Shown here: positions 25,444 to 35,799 of the stretch, piece by piece | How the letters are laid out: each line of letters begins with the position of its first letter | How positions within the stretch are numbered: position 1 is the stretch's first letter | NCBI GenBank assembly: GCA_028023455.1 | Contig: JAQFVV010007256.1 | Span: forward strand, 1-64,000 | Reading direction: 5' to 3' | DNA: 64,000 nucleotides | From: Epiperipatus broadwayi | Taxonomy: Eukaryota > Onychophora > Udeonychophora > Euonychophora > Peripatidae | The notes under the pieces: generated by a model | What the model saw: the letters and a program-made list of their open reading frames with translations, nothing else | What the model was told of the DNA's origin: nothing | The model's database searches: none | Position numbers and translations under genes: made by a program

Positions 25444-26293
25444 CTAATAACATAACATATCATTGCCATATGTTAAACCTGCTACTGCAACTCCCTTCCA
25501 TACAATTCTAGCTATATCATATTTATTATATGAAAACACTGTTAATTTCTTTATCAATCCATTTCTTTTCTTTCCTTCATTTATCAATTTTTCCTTCCAT
25601 TCATCCAAGCAGTTTCTCAGATTAGTTAATATGATTCCCAAATAGTTATATCTATTTACCATAATTAACTTAATATTCCCCAATAAAATTTCTTTGTCTT
25701 CTCTTTCCCCAGTATTAATCATCATTACTTTTGATTTTTCTTCATTAAACTTAATCCCCATTTCTTTACCCACTCTTGTGCTTGTCCTCAGCATAACTTC
25801 CATATCTTCTTTTCTTTCTGCATACAAAAAGACATCATCAGCAAATAAAAGACCTGATAATGTATATACTCCATTGCCACTTATTAATGGTATCTATTTC
25901 TTTTTCTAATCTTTCTATTGCTCTCTCCATTTCACTCATGTACAACAAAAACAAAATAGGTAACATAGGGCATCCTTGCCTTAGTCCCACCCCATTTTAA
26001 CTTTAACTGATTCATATATTCCCTAATTGACACATATAGTAATTATTTTCATATAATTTCTTAATAATATCCACAAAAGCTCCATCCATTTCAAAATTTA
26101 CTAAACTTATCTATAATCTATTTCTATTTAATCTATCATACATCTTCACTATATCTATAAAAATCATATATAACTGTGTACCTGTGTACTTTCCCATATC
26201 CATAAGTTGTGTAACTATAAATAAACTATCTCCTGTATGCCTATTCGATTGAAGACCTCCTTGCATTTCTCCCACTATATTATTTTCTTCCAT
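25444..26293 (-). pseudogene. Reverse transcriptase domain fragments of the LINE ORF2
   Basis: Coding blocks run from EENNIVGEMQGGLQSNRHTG and MIFIDIVKMYDRLNRNRL (motif A, catalytic Asp present) at 26,293-26,111. LLFADDVFLYAERKED follows near 25,850-25,806 (motif C, both Asp present). The downstream thumb-like KFNEEKSKVMMIN and NRYNYLGI stretch continues to about 25,444. The intervening 0.25 kb is frame-disrupted. The motifs match RTs of the CR1/jockey superfamily. Confidence 0.85.
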
Positions 26294-27019
26294 CTATTTT
26301 GCAACCCTTCCAACCACCATACATGAGAAAATTTTATATAAAACTGATATTACCACTATCAGTCTATAATTGTTTAACTTTTTATGATTCTTATTCTTTC
26401 ATTTAAACAGTAGCCTTACTCTTGTATTACTCCAACTACATGGGAAATCTCTCTTCTGTGCCATCTTATTAAAACACGATAATAATTTTACTTTTACCTT
26501 ATGCCCTAAATTTATTACCATCTCTGCTGCCCATCCAACTAAACATCTTGCCTTTCTACTTTTCAATGGCTTACATTTTCTGTAAACTTAATTTTCCTAT
26601 TACTATATGCTTTCATATTTGTTATCACTCTGTCCTTCATGTCTAAGATTTTTTCTACATCCATTACATACTTATTTAATATTATCTCTAATTCTTCTGT
26701 AGAGCTATTCTCTACTCCCTCATCATCTAGTAATACTATCTCCCCCCTACATTTATTTTTTTAATGTATTTCCAAAACTTTTTACTCCCATCTCACCACA
26801 CCAATCCTTATATTCATCCCCAATCAACTCTTCCATAGTTTCTTCAACTTTTATTTTATATTCTTTTAACTTACTCTTATCATTCACTCTCCATCCACAT
26901 TTTTCACAATCATTTCTACTTTCATTTTTATTTTCCATCACAATAGTAACCAGTTCTATTATAAATAAATTATGATGACTATTACATACTCTCTCTTCAT
27001 TAACAAACATCTTTATTTT

Positions 27020-27286
27020 CTATACTTTATTTATTTCCTTTTTTTCTACTAATACATAATCTATTGTGTGAAATATATTATTTCTAGACCATGTGTATTG
27101 TCCCTCATAAATATTTGATAAATTTCCAATGCTCAAATTCACTCTCCGACAAAAATTCTTCAAAAGCTGTCCATTCTTATTACCTACATTGTCAATTTCT
27201 TCAATATGCTCATTCATATCCCTTATAACCAGTATTCTCTTCCTCTTTACTTTGAAACTCTGTATATTCTTAACTAGTTCATTCAT
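27020..27286 (-). pseudogene. Endonuclease domain fragment of the LINE ORF2
   Basis: RDMNEHIEEIDNVGNKNGQ corresponds to the GDFNAHIG-type block of the apurinic-endonuclease-like domain, with Gly and Phe altered. It is followed by a YTWSRNN..HTIDYVLV block matching the conserved TW and DYxL motifs near the domain's C-terminal part. Confidence 0.75.
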
Positions 27287-28067
27287 ATATGCTATTGTTC
27301 CACTCCATTATATACACCTGATCTCCAACCACAAATGTTCTTGACATTTAACAGTATTTAAATATTTTTTGACATAATTCCTATACCACCACCCCCCTTT
27401 TTGTTTTCTATTTATATCCTGCCACACCAAGTCTTCCAGAATAGGTTTTTCTTCTTCTCATAGATGTGTTTCCACTACTGCTAATACCTCAATCTCTTCA
27501 TTTTTAATTTCTTGTGTTTAATTCCAGTCACTTCTCTGGCCTCCTACCACCTTGCATATTCAAATATCCAATTTTAACAACTTCTTCTTTTCTAACTATT
27601 CTTTTATAAATTCTTTTGACTCTTTCTTCTCCATTAAATTTATAAATAACTTGCTTACCATTAATTTTACAGATCCATTCCCTCTCCACATCCACATTTA
27701 TATCTAAATCAGATACCCTTTGTTTATTTCTTTCATCCCATCCATTCTTCTTCTTTCTGATAACACTGCAATTTAACCCTCCCCCTTATACGTTTCCCGA
27801 ACTATATTCTTTATAAACCAGACTCCCTAAAATGTCACTTCCTTGTTTTCCTAAGTGCAATCCATCTTTACTATATAACTCCCTCTTCCCAATAAAAAAA
27901 TCCTATACATCCACAAACATAACATCATTTCTCTCACATAAATTTTTCAATCTCTCATTTATAGAACATGCCTTATTTAACATATACCTCTTGTCAAATC
28001 TTGGTAACAATCCAACTATTCCTACTCTTCCTTTAATCTTACTCAAATTCCTAATCAATCTATGTAC

Positions 28068-28298
28068 TCATCCATTACTCTCTGATGGCTCTGACAAATT
28101 ATTAGTCCCTACTATAACACAGACATCTCTACTCCCTTGCTTCTTTACTTTATCTGTAACATCTCTAATTCTAGTTCCAGGAAAACGTACTCTTGCATAC
28201 CCATTTCTATTTTCCCTTGCAATTATATCTCCACATTCTCTAATTAGTGAATCTCCTATCAATACTTTCTTATAGTCTACTTTCTCTTCTTTAGTCAT
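28068..28298 (-). pseudogene. SGNH esterase-like domain of the LINE ORF1
   Basis: The fragment carries VLIGDSLIRECGD, the block I GDS motif with the nucleophile Ser, then VRFPGTRIRDVTDKV and VCVIVGTNNLSE, equivalent to the GxND-like block III. An esterase of this type is a hallmark of CR1/L2-group ORF1 proteins. The C-terminal catalytic His block is not seen. Confidence 0.75.
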
Positions 28299-28497
28299 AA
28301 TTTCCTACCACCTTCTGGACTTTCTTATCTACTTCTTCCTTATTATTCCTACTCAATAATTTCTTTATCTGCTCACACTTCGTCTCTAATGATTTTAATT
28401 TTGCTTCTACATCCTTTACCCCTTCCTCTATCTTACTTATTCTTTGGCTTACCATCTCCATAGCACTACCTATTTTTTCATCCACATCTCTTGTCAC
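28291..28497 (-). pseudogene. Coiled-coil segment of the LINE ORF1
   Basis: An open stretch of 68 codons rich in Lys/Glu with hydrophobic spacing (MVSQRISKIEEGVKDVEAKL) lies between the PHD-like remnant and the esterase, as in CR1/L2 ORF1 proteins. It overlaps the next fragment in another frame, marking a frameshift. Confidence 0.55.
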
Positions 28498-28599
28498 TGC
28501 ACTAAAAACATACTCTATCCTGTCTCCTCAACTACATTTTGCTCCATTTCTCCTGACTTTATCTTTAAGCTATCTACACTTAGAAACCACTTTTCACCA

Positions 28600-28680
28600 C
28601 TTTTATCACATTTACGCACTGTCTACATAACCATAAACCTGTTACATCCTTCCTAGTCTTATTTAAACATTTCAAGTGAT
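28600..28680 (-). pseudogene. PHD-finger-like remnant of the LINE ORF1
   Basis: The minus strand reads VYHLKCLNKTRKDVTGLWLC followed by RQC. The H..C, W.C..C spacing is that of the second half of the PHD-type zinc finger found at the N-terminus of CR1/L2 ORF1 proteins. A stop follows shortly after. Confidence 0.55.
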
Positions 28681-28894
28681 AGACCTGATTGAAGTAGTCT
28701 ATTGGGCTGCCATCTGAATATATATAATTAATTCAAAAATATGATTAATAAAATCCATTAATATTTTATGTACATATTTTGTTTTTGTTTTGAATATATT
28801 TTAACTTAAAAAAATGATCAGATTTTAGTTAAGCTGTAAATCTATTTGACTTTATAGAATATCTCTTGTATATTAAAAACTTTATTTTTTTTAG

Positions 28895-29107
28895 GTTTAA
28901 AAAAAATAATAGATTAAAAGTCAAGATAGCAATTTTTGCTACTTTAATAACTGCAGCCTTGATTTCTGGATTAGTAGCTTTTCTCATTATTGGTTTAAAA
29001 TACAAGTCAAAAGATTTAGAAAATATTTCTCCATCTCTTTCACTATTAGGAAACTATTCAAAAGCAGCAGTCGCTGTAGATAACCCAGTTTGCTCCAAAA
29101 TTGGAAG
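28895..29107 (+). CDS. GGT1: Gamma-glutamyltransferase, exon with membrane anchor
   Basis: The exon follows a TTTTTTTTAG acceptor (AG at 28893-28894) and ends at AAG|GTAAGT (29107/29108). It encodes a basic stretch (KKNNRLKVK), one hydrophobic segment of about 22 residues (from IAIFATLITA), then YSKAAVAVDN and CSKIGR. The family's N-terminus has exactly this plan: a type II signal anchor followed by AAVAxDxxxCSxIGR. GGT enzymes sit on the outer face of the plasma membrane and remove the gamma-glutamyl group from glutathione. The exon has no in-frame ATG, so translation must start in an upstream exon not identified. It begins with the third base and ends with the second base of a codon, compatible with the exon at 39,844. 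Confidence 0.9.
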
Positions 29108-30719
29108 GTAAGTAATGAAATTCTAATTTTAACAAGTAGTTTTAGTTTTATTTTAATTTTTTAATTTTATTTTTTTTCTTATATGTAGAATTTGAGATAT
29201 TAGAATAAATTATTAAGCATAGTAAACTACTTGTCTTAGTGATTTTCAGATTTTATTCTGTCTTTCAATTCCAGCACTTAATACTTGTTTATAGTGAAAT
29301 TACTTTTAGTAATAATTTTAACACAGATTAAGTGCTTGTTACTCATTAATGAAATGAAGAAATAGTCAAACGAAGACTTTGGAAATCTGTTAAAAATTTA
29401 CGAAGAGTAATCGCTTATTTAGTGTTTTTTTTTTAAAATTTTATCTTATATTTTTGATTTAGAACATTTTCCAACAATTTCTAATGCCTCAATTTTTATT
29501 CTCTACTTTCCTTTATCATATCATTTCTTTCTTTTAGAGAACACTTGAGCCCAAGATATTTGTTATATTTCTTTTAATTTCTTTTGTTTTTTATTTTTCT
29601 ATCGATAATCACTTTAATGCCGGTCTAAGTGATCTCGTTTTATGTATTTGTTCAATGTTTTCATACAGATTAATTACTTTCTATTCCTATCATTTATTAA
29701 AATTTTGTGAATTCCAATTTGTTATTTAATGACTTCTTTATTAAATCTGACATTCTGTGATATTTCTGTATGTCTTTTAATCTAACTCATTTTCACAGTT
29801 TTATTTTTGTAATCATTGTCAAGGTTTTACACCCATACTATTGATTTATGTGTTTTATATGTGCTTTGCATTTTTAGCAAAAGATAAAATGCAAACAAAA
29901 AATTTCTCTGCTTTGTTCATGAAGATTTTAGATAATAATAAAATGATGAAAGAAATTATATATGTAAACATAAAAATTATACATGGCATCAATTCTCCAT
30001 GCCATTAGCTTAGGTATGAATTTAAATGAAGCTTTGAACTTCTCTTTTACCAGCAATTAATGTTTCCCATGCAATCTTAGATATTTTTTTCACAAATAGA
30101 TGGTCTATAGATTATTTAGCTAAAAGAAGATATGAAAAAACTTTTACTGAATTGCATTCCTATGTCAAATCTTGATAATTATATGCTACTAATTCAATTT
30201 AGCATAAACCTAATTAGAGAATTTTTGTAAAGTTTGAACATTTTGAAGGGGTTTACCTGCACTAAAATTTAATTTTATTAGGAATGAAGATAGGATGATG
30301 TTCAGCCTACTTTATCCAGGACTGAATTAAAGATCTAACTTCAAATATTAAACATTTTATAAAATTGTTCAGCGAACTCAAGTAAATTTCTCTCTTTGTT
30401 CTAAAGCACTCTATATCCTGTAGTTTAGTACATTCGTATGTCACATATGATCTCTAAAATAAATATTCATTGAATTATTTATTATACAGTTACCTGTGCT
30501 GTTGTTATTGATTTCTACAGTCCTTTGCAATTATTCAATAAGTATAAATATTTAGTGGTAATGTATGACATATTTTTAAGATATGTTACAACAAAACAAT
30601 TCAAATGGGTGATGCTGAAAATACTATTGAAATATTAGAAATACATCAAATTCTTGTAGTGGGAGAACTCAAAACTATTTAACTAAAAAGACAGATGTAG
30701 AAAAATGGGAAAAGAATAA

Positions 30720-31670
30720 ATTTAGAACTATGAATTACATATGTAAATAACCATTTATTTTTATATAGCACTATGTTTTATAAATTGTAATACATTAAAG
30801 TTCAGCCTTTCAAGCTATTGTGCATGCACTTTTTACGAGTGTTAATAATAAATGAATACTTTCATTCCCAACACAAGATATAGTATTTATGAAAGAATAA
30901 AATGAATCCACTTATTCTTTCAAACCCAAATGCTTATATATGGGCAAATCTTAAGTACTGGAAATGAAAGTGTGAGGATAGACCACTCACTTTAAATTGC
31001 TGTTTACAATGTCTGAATGAATGACATCGATGAAATTATCTAGAATTTACTAAACGTCACTCTCAAACAAAACTTAAACATATGTAAATAAGCATTTATT
31101 TTTATATAGTGCTTTCATTTACAGTACTTAAGATTTGCCCATATATAAGCATTTGGGTTTGAAAGAATAAGTGGATTCATTTTATTCTTTCATAAATACT
31201 ATATCTTGTGTTGGGAATGAAAGTATTCATTCATTATTAACATTTCTAAGAAAGCGCATGCACAATAGCTTGAAAGGCTGATCTTTAATGTATTACAATT
31301 TATAAAACATAGCACTATATAAAAATAAATGCTTATTTACATATGTTTAAGTTTCATTTGAGAGTGACATTTAGTAAATTCTAGATAATTTCGTCGACGT
31401 CATTCATTCAGACATCGTAAACAGTAATTTAAAGTGAGTGGTCTATCCTTATGCTTTCATTTCAAGTACTTAAGATTTGCCCATATATAAGCATTTGGGT
31501 TGGAAAGAATAAGTGGATTCATTTTATTCTTTCATAAATACTATATCTTGTGTTGGGAATGAAAGTATTCATTTATTATTAACACTCCTAAGAAAGCGCA
31601 TGCACAATAGCTTGAAAGGCTGATCTTTAATGTATTACAACTATGAATTACAGTAAAAACTAAAATTCTA
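30720..31670. repeat. Fold-back repeat with one inverted and two direct copies
   Basis: A unit containing ATAGCACTATGTTTTATAAA, TTCAGCCTTTCAAGCTATTG, CATTCCCAACACAAGATATA and AAATGCTTATATATGGGC runs from about 30,750 to 31,075. It returns inverted at about 31,110-31,440 and again, in the same inverted orientation, at about 31,445-31,640. No coding capacity. Degenerate relatives lie at 35,800-36,630 and 54,525-54,600. Confidence 0.75.
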
Positions 31671-32027
31671 ACAGATAAAAAAAAGAAATAGCTACATGTT
31701 TTAAAAGAATATCTAAAAGCTTTAACAGAAACATCAGTACCACAAATATTAATCAATCACAAATAATAGAAACCAGATTTTCATAAAAAGAATGATCCAT
31801 ACAGAAATAACTTAATAACAGACTCAAATTGCAAGAGATATTTTAGAGCAATTCAAAATAGATCACCCTTATGACAGAAGAACAGAACAACTTTATGCTA
31901 TCATTATAAGGATCTAATATATTGTATGCTAAGAAATAATATTGATAGAAAAAAAATTAAAACAGAACTATAAAGAAGTAAATTAGAAAATGAATATGAT
32001 AATCATAAATAAATATTACATGTAAAT

Positions 32028-32114
32028 GAATATTATTTTTATCTTGCATGTTTTGAGATTTTTTTTTTTTTTTTGAATATTATTTTTATCTTGCATGTTT
32101 TGAGATTTTTTTTT
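32028..32114. repeat. Tandem duplication, 47-bp unit
   Basis: GAATATTATTTTTATCTTGC plus CATGTTTTGAGA and a T-run occurs twice in succession, units starting at 32,028 and 32,075. Confidence 0.9.
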
Positions 32115-32299
32115 CTTTTCTGTAAATTAATCAAAATAAATTTTTTCATTAATTTGTATTTTGGTTTGACTGAAAGATACTTTTGTTTTCCAAAACTTAT
32201 CTACTTACTTCAGGAATTAGCAGAAAGATAATTTCTAATTGTAATTATATGTTAACCTGTTTCCATCATCTATTATTATTTATTACATATCTTGTAAAA

Positions 32300-32530
32300 A
32301 ATTTCAAATTTTATTTAAACCTTTCCAATAAATTCAAACTGTTACTAATAATATGAAGGTTAGTAGATAACATAATGTTTTGACTGGTATTCTTATTCTC
32401 TTCAGGTATTGCTGGTCTGATCAATAAAAAGCTAGCATGGAAATCAATAGGAACTTTGAAATTTATAAATACTAAATTTAAAATGATTATCCAACCAACT
32501 GAATAATTTGTATTTATATATTGGATTATT
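32300..32530 (-). repeat. tRNA-related SINE (second family), truncated copy
   Basis: On the minus strand it matches the body of the copies at 34,715 and 35,548: TTGATTTCCATGC-like B-box region, then CTGATCAGACCAGCAATACC, then AATAAGAATACCAG. The tRNA-like head is degraded. Confidence 0.5.
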
Positions 32531-32569
32531 TCCATCATCTAATATTAAGTATTGAATGTCTTTAGACAA

Positions 32570-32805
32570 ATTTAACATTATTTAAATTTTCCAATTACAT
32601 TCAACTGTTAGTAATAGCATACAGTCTAATATATGCACAGCAATTCAAGTGGTATTATTCTCCTCTCTTATTCGGGTGTCGGTGGCCTGACAAATGACAG
32701 TACTAACATAGGAATCAAACATGGACTCTAAGATTCTTGATTATTGAATTTTAAAGTAACACTCTAACTAAGTGAGCCATCCTTCCAGATGGAACAGTCA
32801 GTAGA
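32570..32805 (-). repeat. tRNA-related SINE (second family)
   Basis: The minus strand reads GGATGGCTCACTTAGTTAGA (A-box-like), then ATGTTTGATTCC (B-box-like), then GCCACCGACACCCGAATAAG and GAGAATAATACCAC. The same order of segments occurs at 34,715 (+) and 35,548 (+). Confidence 0.65.
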
Positions 32806-32819
32806 AATTTTATATACTT

Positions 32820-33060
32820 ATTTGTGACATTCTTCCTGATTTCACCACTTTTTCCTAAGAGCAAAGTTAATTAGTGGTTTCAATACATTATGTATAATCA
32901 TGATAGGTTGACTTATGGGGTTATTCATCATTGCCATGTGAGCAGCTTCTTTGAATTTTTTTCTTTATATCTTTTCTACTCTATCTAACATTTTTGTATT
33001 TATACAAATGAACATATGTTCCTTGGTACATAAATGATCTGCTACCTTAGTCATATCTGT
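32820..33060 (-). pseudogene. Inverted copy of a Penelope-like element 3' coding tail
   Basis: The reverse complement contains the tail found in plus orientation at 33,640-33,790: AATGAACATATGTTC partner bases, the RAKEAAHM-like stretch and ATAAGTCAACCTA. It forms a palindrome with that copy. Confidence 0.5.
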
Positions 33061-33086
33061 TTTCTCTGGTATTCTTAAATGTTCTT

Positions 33087-33790
33087 GTGACAAGATTCTT
33101 CCCTGACAAAATCAAAACTACAGTTTACAGAAAACCCACACATACAAGAAAATACTTAACATATATATCTAATGACACAAAAAATAAAACACATGGAGTT
33201 ATATTATCACTATGTAACAGAGCAAAAGAAGTTTGTTCAGAAACTAGTGATTTGGAAAAAAAGATTTATGTGAAACAAACTCTTATGAAAAATGGTTATC
33301 CATCAGCTGTCATTAAGAAAACCATATATAGGCAACAAAAAGAGAAAAAAAAACAATACTGTAGTGTATCCATACATTCCAAAAATATCAGACAAATTAA
33401 GGAAAGTCTGAAATCCATATAACATCAGAACAACTTTCCAGAGCCATACCAAACTATGAGAAATTCTAACATCTACAAAGCCTAAAGTTGATGTGCTGAA
33501 AAGCAAAACCTGTATCTATGAAATACCGTCTGATGGAAGAATGAATATTGGTAAGATGAGACTAGTTGCCTCATTAAAAAGTGATTGCAAGGACACAAAC
33601 TGATGATTGGAAAAGAGAAAAGTTGTTTCTAATGTAGAAGATCATGTATATATCAATGAACATATGTTCAATTGGAAAATACTAAAATATTGAATGGAGA
33701 GGGAAAAGGTTACAAAGAAGAAAATTCAAAGAAGCTGTTCACATGATATGGTGAACAACTCCATAAGTCAACCTAGTGTGACTATATATA
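33087..33790 (+). pseudogene. Penelope-like element: RT C-terminal part and GIY-YIG endonuclease
   Basis: An open frame of 111 codons starts KIKTTVYRKPTHTRKYLTYI, the conserved TxVYRKPTxTxxYL block at the end of Penelope-like reverse transcriptases. It continues through HGVILSLCNRAKEVCS and NGYPSAVIKK, which match the RH.R...C and NGYP linker motifs. After a stop, near 33,493, VLKSKTCIYEIPSDGRMNIG resembles the VYKIPC...YIG core of the GIY-YIG nuclease. From 33,640 there is EHMFNWK, then RRKFKEAVHM, equivalent to its C-terminal block. The catalytic Tyr of YIG reads Asn, and stops show it is dead. Confidence 0.85.
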
Positions 33791-33850
33791 AATGTTATAT
33801 ATAGAGTAAGTTAAAAACAAACTCTTATGAAGCTTCAAAAATACCCTCAA

Positions 33851-33891
33851 CCTCAGACCGTGGTTTCTGCCTCTAGCGTCATCAGTGAGGT
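33851..33891 (-). ncRNA. Hammerhead-ribozyme-like motif, copy 1
   Basis: On the minus strand CTGATGA (33,885-33,879) is followed by an 11-base stem-loop II and GAAA (33,867-33,864). A 2-bp stem III comes next, then GTC (cleavage after the C at 33,856). Stem I pairs CCTCA with TGAGG. Stem II has a C.A mismatch at its base. Minimal hammerheads with such a short stem III are described from Penelope-like elements. Confidence 0.55.
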
Positions 33892-34219
33892 GCTAGGGAA
33901 TAAAAATACTAGAACTAGTCCAGCATTTTATCAATGCCTAACTATTGAGAAGAAAATCTGAAACTTTCAGACATTTAAATGTCCAAAAATCCAGCTATCT
34001 AACTCAAATAGCCGTATGTGACTGAACTAAGTTCAGATACACCATATATTAATAGCTCTAGCAATATAAAATCGCCAAAGCATTAATAGCAAAAAACTAA
34101 AATTAAATTGATAAAAAATCAAGTCATATGACCTAATTTTAATAAAGCTCCTATTTACAAATGTTATATATAGAGTAAGTTAAAAACAAACTCTTATGAA
34201 GCTTCAAAAATACCCTCAA

Positions 34220-34259
34220 CCTCAGACCGCGGTTTCTGCCTCTAGCATCATCAGTGAGG
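34220..34259 (-). ncRNA. Hammerhead-ribozyme-like motif, copy 2
   Basis: Minus strand: CTGATGA at 34,254-34,248, stem-loop II TGC-TAGAG-GCA fully paired, and GAAA at 34,236-34,233. Stem III is A-U and C-G around a short loop, and GTC ends at 34,225. Stem I is CCTCA with TGAGG. All invariant core bases are present and the stem II pairing is complete, making this the best of the three copies. Confidence 0.65.
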
Positions 34260-34445
34260 TGCTAGGGAATAAAAATACTAGAACTAGTCCAACATTTTAT
34301 CAATGCCTAACTATTGAGAAGAAAAGCTATTTGAGTTAGATAGCTGGATTTTTGGACATTTAAATGTCTGAAAGTTTCAGATTTTCTTCTCAATAGTTAG
34401 GCATTGATAAAATGCTGGACTAGTTCTAGTATTTTTATTCCCTAG

Positions 34446-34488
34446 CACCTCACTGATGACGCTAGAGGCAGAAACCGCAGTCTGAGGT
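34446..34488 (+). ncRNA. Hammerhead-ribozyme-like motif, copy 3
   Basis: Plus strand: stem I ACCTCA (34,447-34,452) pairs with TGAGGT (34,483-34,488). The core is CTGATGA at 34,453-34,459 and GAAA at 34,471-34,474, with GTC at 34,480-34,482. Stem III is two pairs closed by CGCA. Stem II has two sound pairs plus a C.A mismatch at its base. Confidence 0.6.
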
Positions 34489-34714
34489 TGAGGGTATTTT
34501 TGAAGCTTCATAAGAGTTTGTTTTTAACTTACTCTATATATAACATTTGTAAATAGGAGCTTTATTAAAATTAGGTCATATGACTTGATTTTTTATCAAT
34601 ATATATAAATATATAGAAATCATTAATCAATTTTACTTTTAGGAAAAAGTGAATAAATCAGTAGAAATATCATAGATAAGTGTACGAATTTTCTACTGAC
34701 TGTTGTTTTTGGCA

Positions 34715-34965
34715 GGGTGACTCAGTTAGTTAGAGTGTTCCTTTAAAATTTAATATTAAAAAATCTAATGGTCCAGGTTTGATTGCCATTTTAGTACTGA
34801 CACTGGTCAGGCTAGCAACACCTAAAAAGGAAAGAATAATAATACCAACTTGAAACATTGTACATATACTAATATGTGTGATTATTATTAACCATTAAAA
34901 TGTAATTGGAAAATTTAAATAAAGTTGAATTTTTTTAAATACATTCAATACTTAATATTAGCTGA
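34715..34965 (+). repeat. tRNA-related SINE (second family)
   Basis: GGCAGGGTGACTCAGTTAGT and TAGAGTG form an A-box-like head. GGTCCAGGTTTGATTGCC is a B-box-like segment. An unrelated body with AGAATAATAATACCAAC follows. The same order occurs at 35,548 and inverted at 32,570-32,805. Confidence 0.7.
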
Positions 34966-35039
34966 TGGAAATAGTTCATCATCACAAACCTTTATGAAAA
35001 CTGAACTATTATGTCAAAACAATTACTAGAATTTTATAT

Positions 35040-35440
35040 ATTTGTTGAGGCTCCTTCTGATTTCTCCTTTTTTTATTCAGAGCAAGTTAATGAGTAGTTT
35101 CCAAACATGAATTATTACATTAGGTTGATAGGAGTTATTTGTCTTCATCATAAGAGCAGTTTTTTAAATTTTATTTCTTTTCACTTTTTTCATTCAATAT
35201 TTTTGTCTTTTCTTAGGCGAACATATGTTTATTAATATATGAATGATCTGTTGCTTTAAAAAATCAGTTTTTCCTCTTTATAATCAGCTTGTTTTACCCA
35301 TGCAAGTCATAATGAACATATGTTCCATTGAAAAAAAGACAAAAATATTGGACAGAAAGAAAAAAGTAAGAAGAAAATTTAAAGAAACTGTTCACATGAC
35401 AATAGCAAATAATTTTATAAATCAATCTAGTGTGATATTT
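35040..35440. pseudogene. Inverted pair of Penelope-like 3' coding tails
   Basis: The right half (about 35,240-35,440, plus strand) encodes NICSIEKKTKILDRKKKVRR followed by KFKETVHM, parallel to the tail at 33,640-33,790. The left half (35,230-35,040) is its degenerate reverse complement. The pattern repeats that seen at 32,820-33,790. Confidence 0.55.
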
Positions 35441-35547
35441 TATATTATTTGGAAACCACTTATTAACTTTGCCCTAAGAAAAAAATGGAGAAATCAGGAG
35501 GATTCTCATAAATAAATATATATAAAACTTCAGCTAACTATTATCTT

Positions 35548-35745
35548 TGGTGGAATAATCCAATTGGTTAGAGTGTCACCCTAAATTCAGTATTCCTAAA
35601 TGTAAAGGTTCCTAGTTGACTCTCATACTAAAACTGTCAGAGAAGAATAATACCAATAAAAACATTGCATTATGTACTAGCCTGTGTGCTGTTACAAATA
35701 ATTGAATGTATTTAAAAAAGTTTAAATAAAGTTTAAATTTTTTTA
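35548..35745 (+). repeat. tRNA-related SINE (second family)
   Basis: GGTGGAATAATCCAATTGGT and TAGAGTGTC (A-box-like), GTTCCTAGTTGACTC (B-box-like), then ACTGTCAGAGAAGAATAATA and ACATTGCATTATGTACTAGC. More diverged than the copy at 34,715. Confidence 0.6.
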
Positions 35746-35799
35746 GAAGAAATTTATTTATCAAGTGCATAGTATGTATGTAATTAAATAGAAAGGATT

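Larger units (their letters stand above)
24540..28720 (-). mobile_element. Degenerate CR1/L2-type non-LTR retrotransposon (LINE)
   Basis: Minus-strand fragments appear in the order of a CR1/L2 element. They are a PHD-like zinc finger (about 28,600-28,680), coiled coil (28,291-28,497), SGNH esterase-like domain (28,068-28,298), endonuclease (27,020-27,286), reverse transcriptase (25,444-26,293) and a C-terminal Cys/His cluster (24,712-24,909). Several frameshifts and stops break the frame. The element is long but dead and is probably 5'-truncated near 28,720. Its 3' end is placed loosely, about 170 bases after the last coding fragment. Confidence 0.85.
33797..34605. repeat. Penelope-like terminal repeats: two tandem copies and one inverted copy
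   Basis: AATGTTATATATAGAGTAAG begins two direct copies (about 33,797 and 34,158). The same sequence is present as reverse complement from about 34,325 to 34,600, so 34,140-34,600 is a near-perfect hairpin. Each copy carries a hammerhead-like core. Tandem and inverted pseudo-LTRs are typical of Penelope-like elements, and the position right after the RT/endonuclease remnant supports the assignment. Confidence 0.7.

Noticed and set aside
25463-28656. Several plus-strand ORFs of 60-147 codons
   Set aside because: They are antisense shadows of the minus-strand LINE, whose motifs are recognisable on the other strand.
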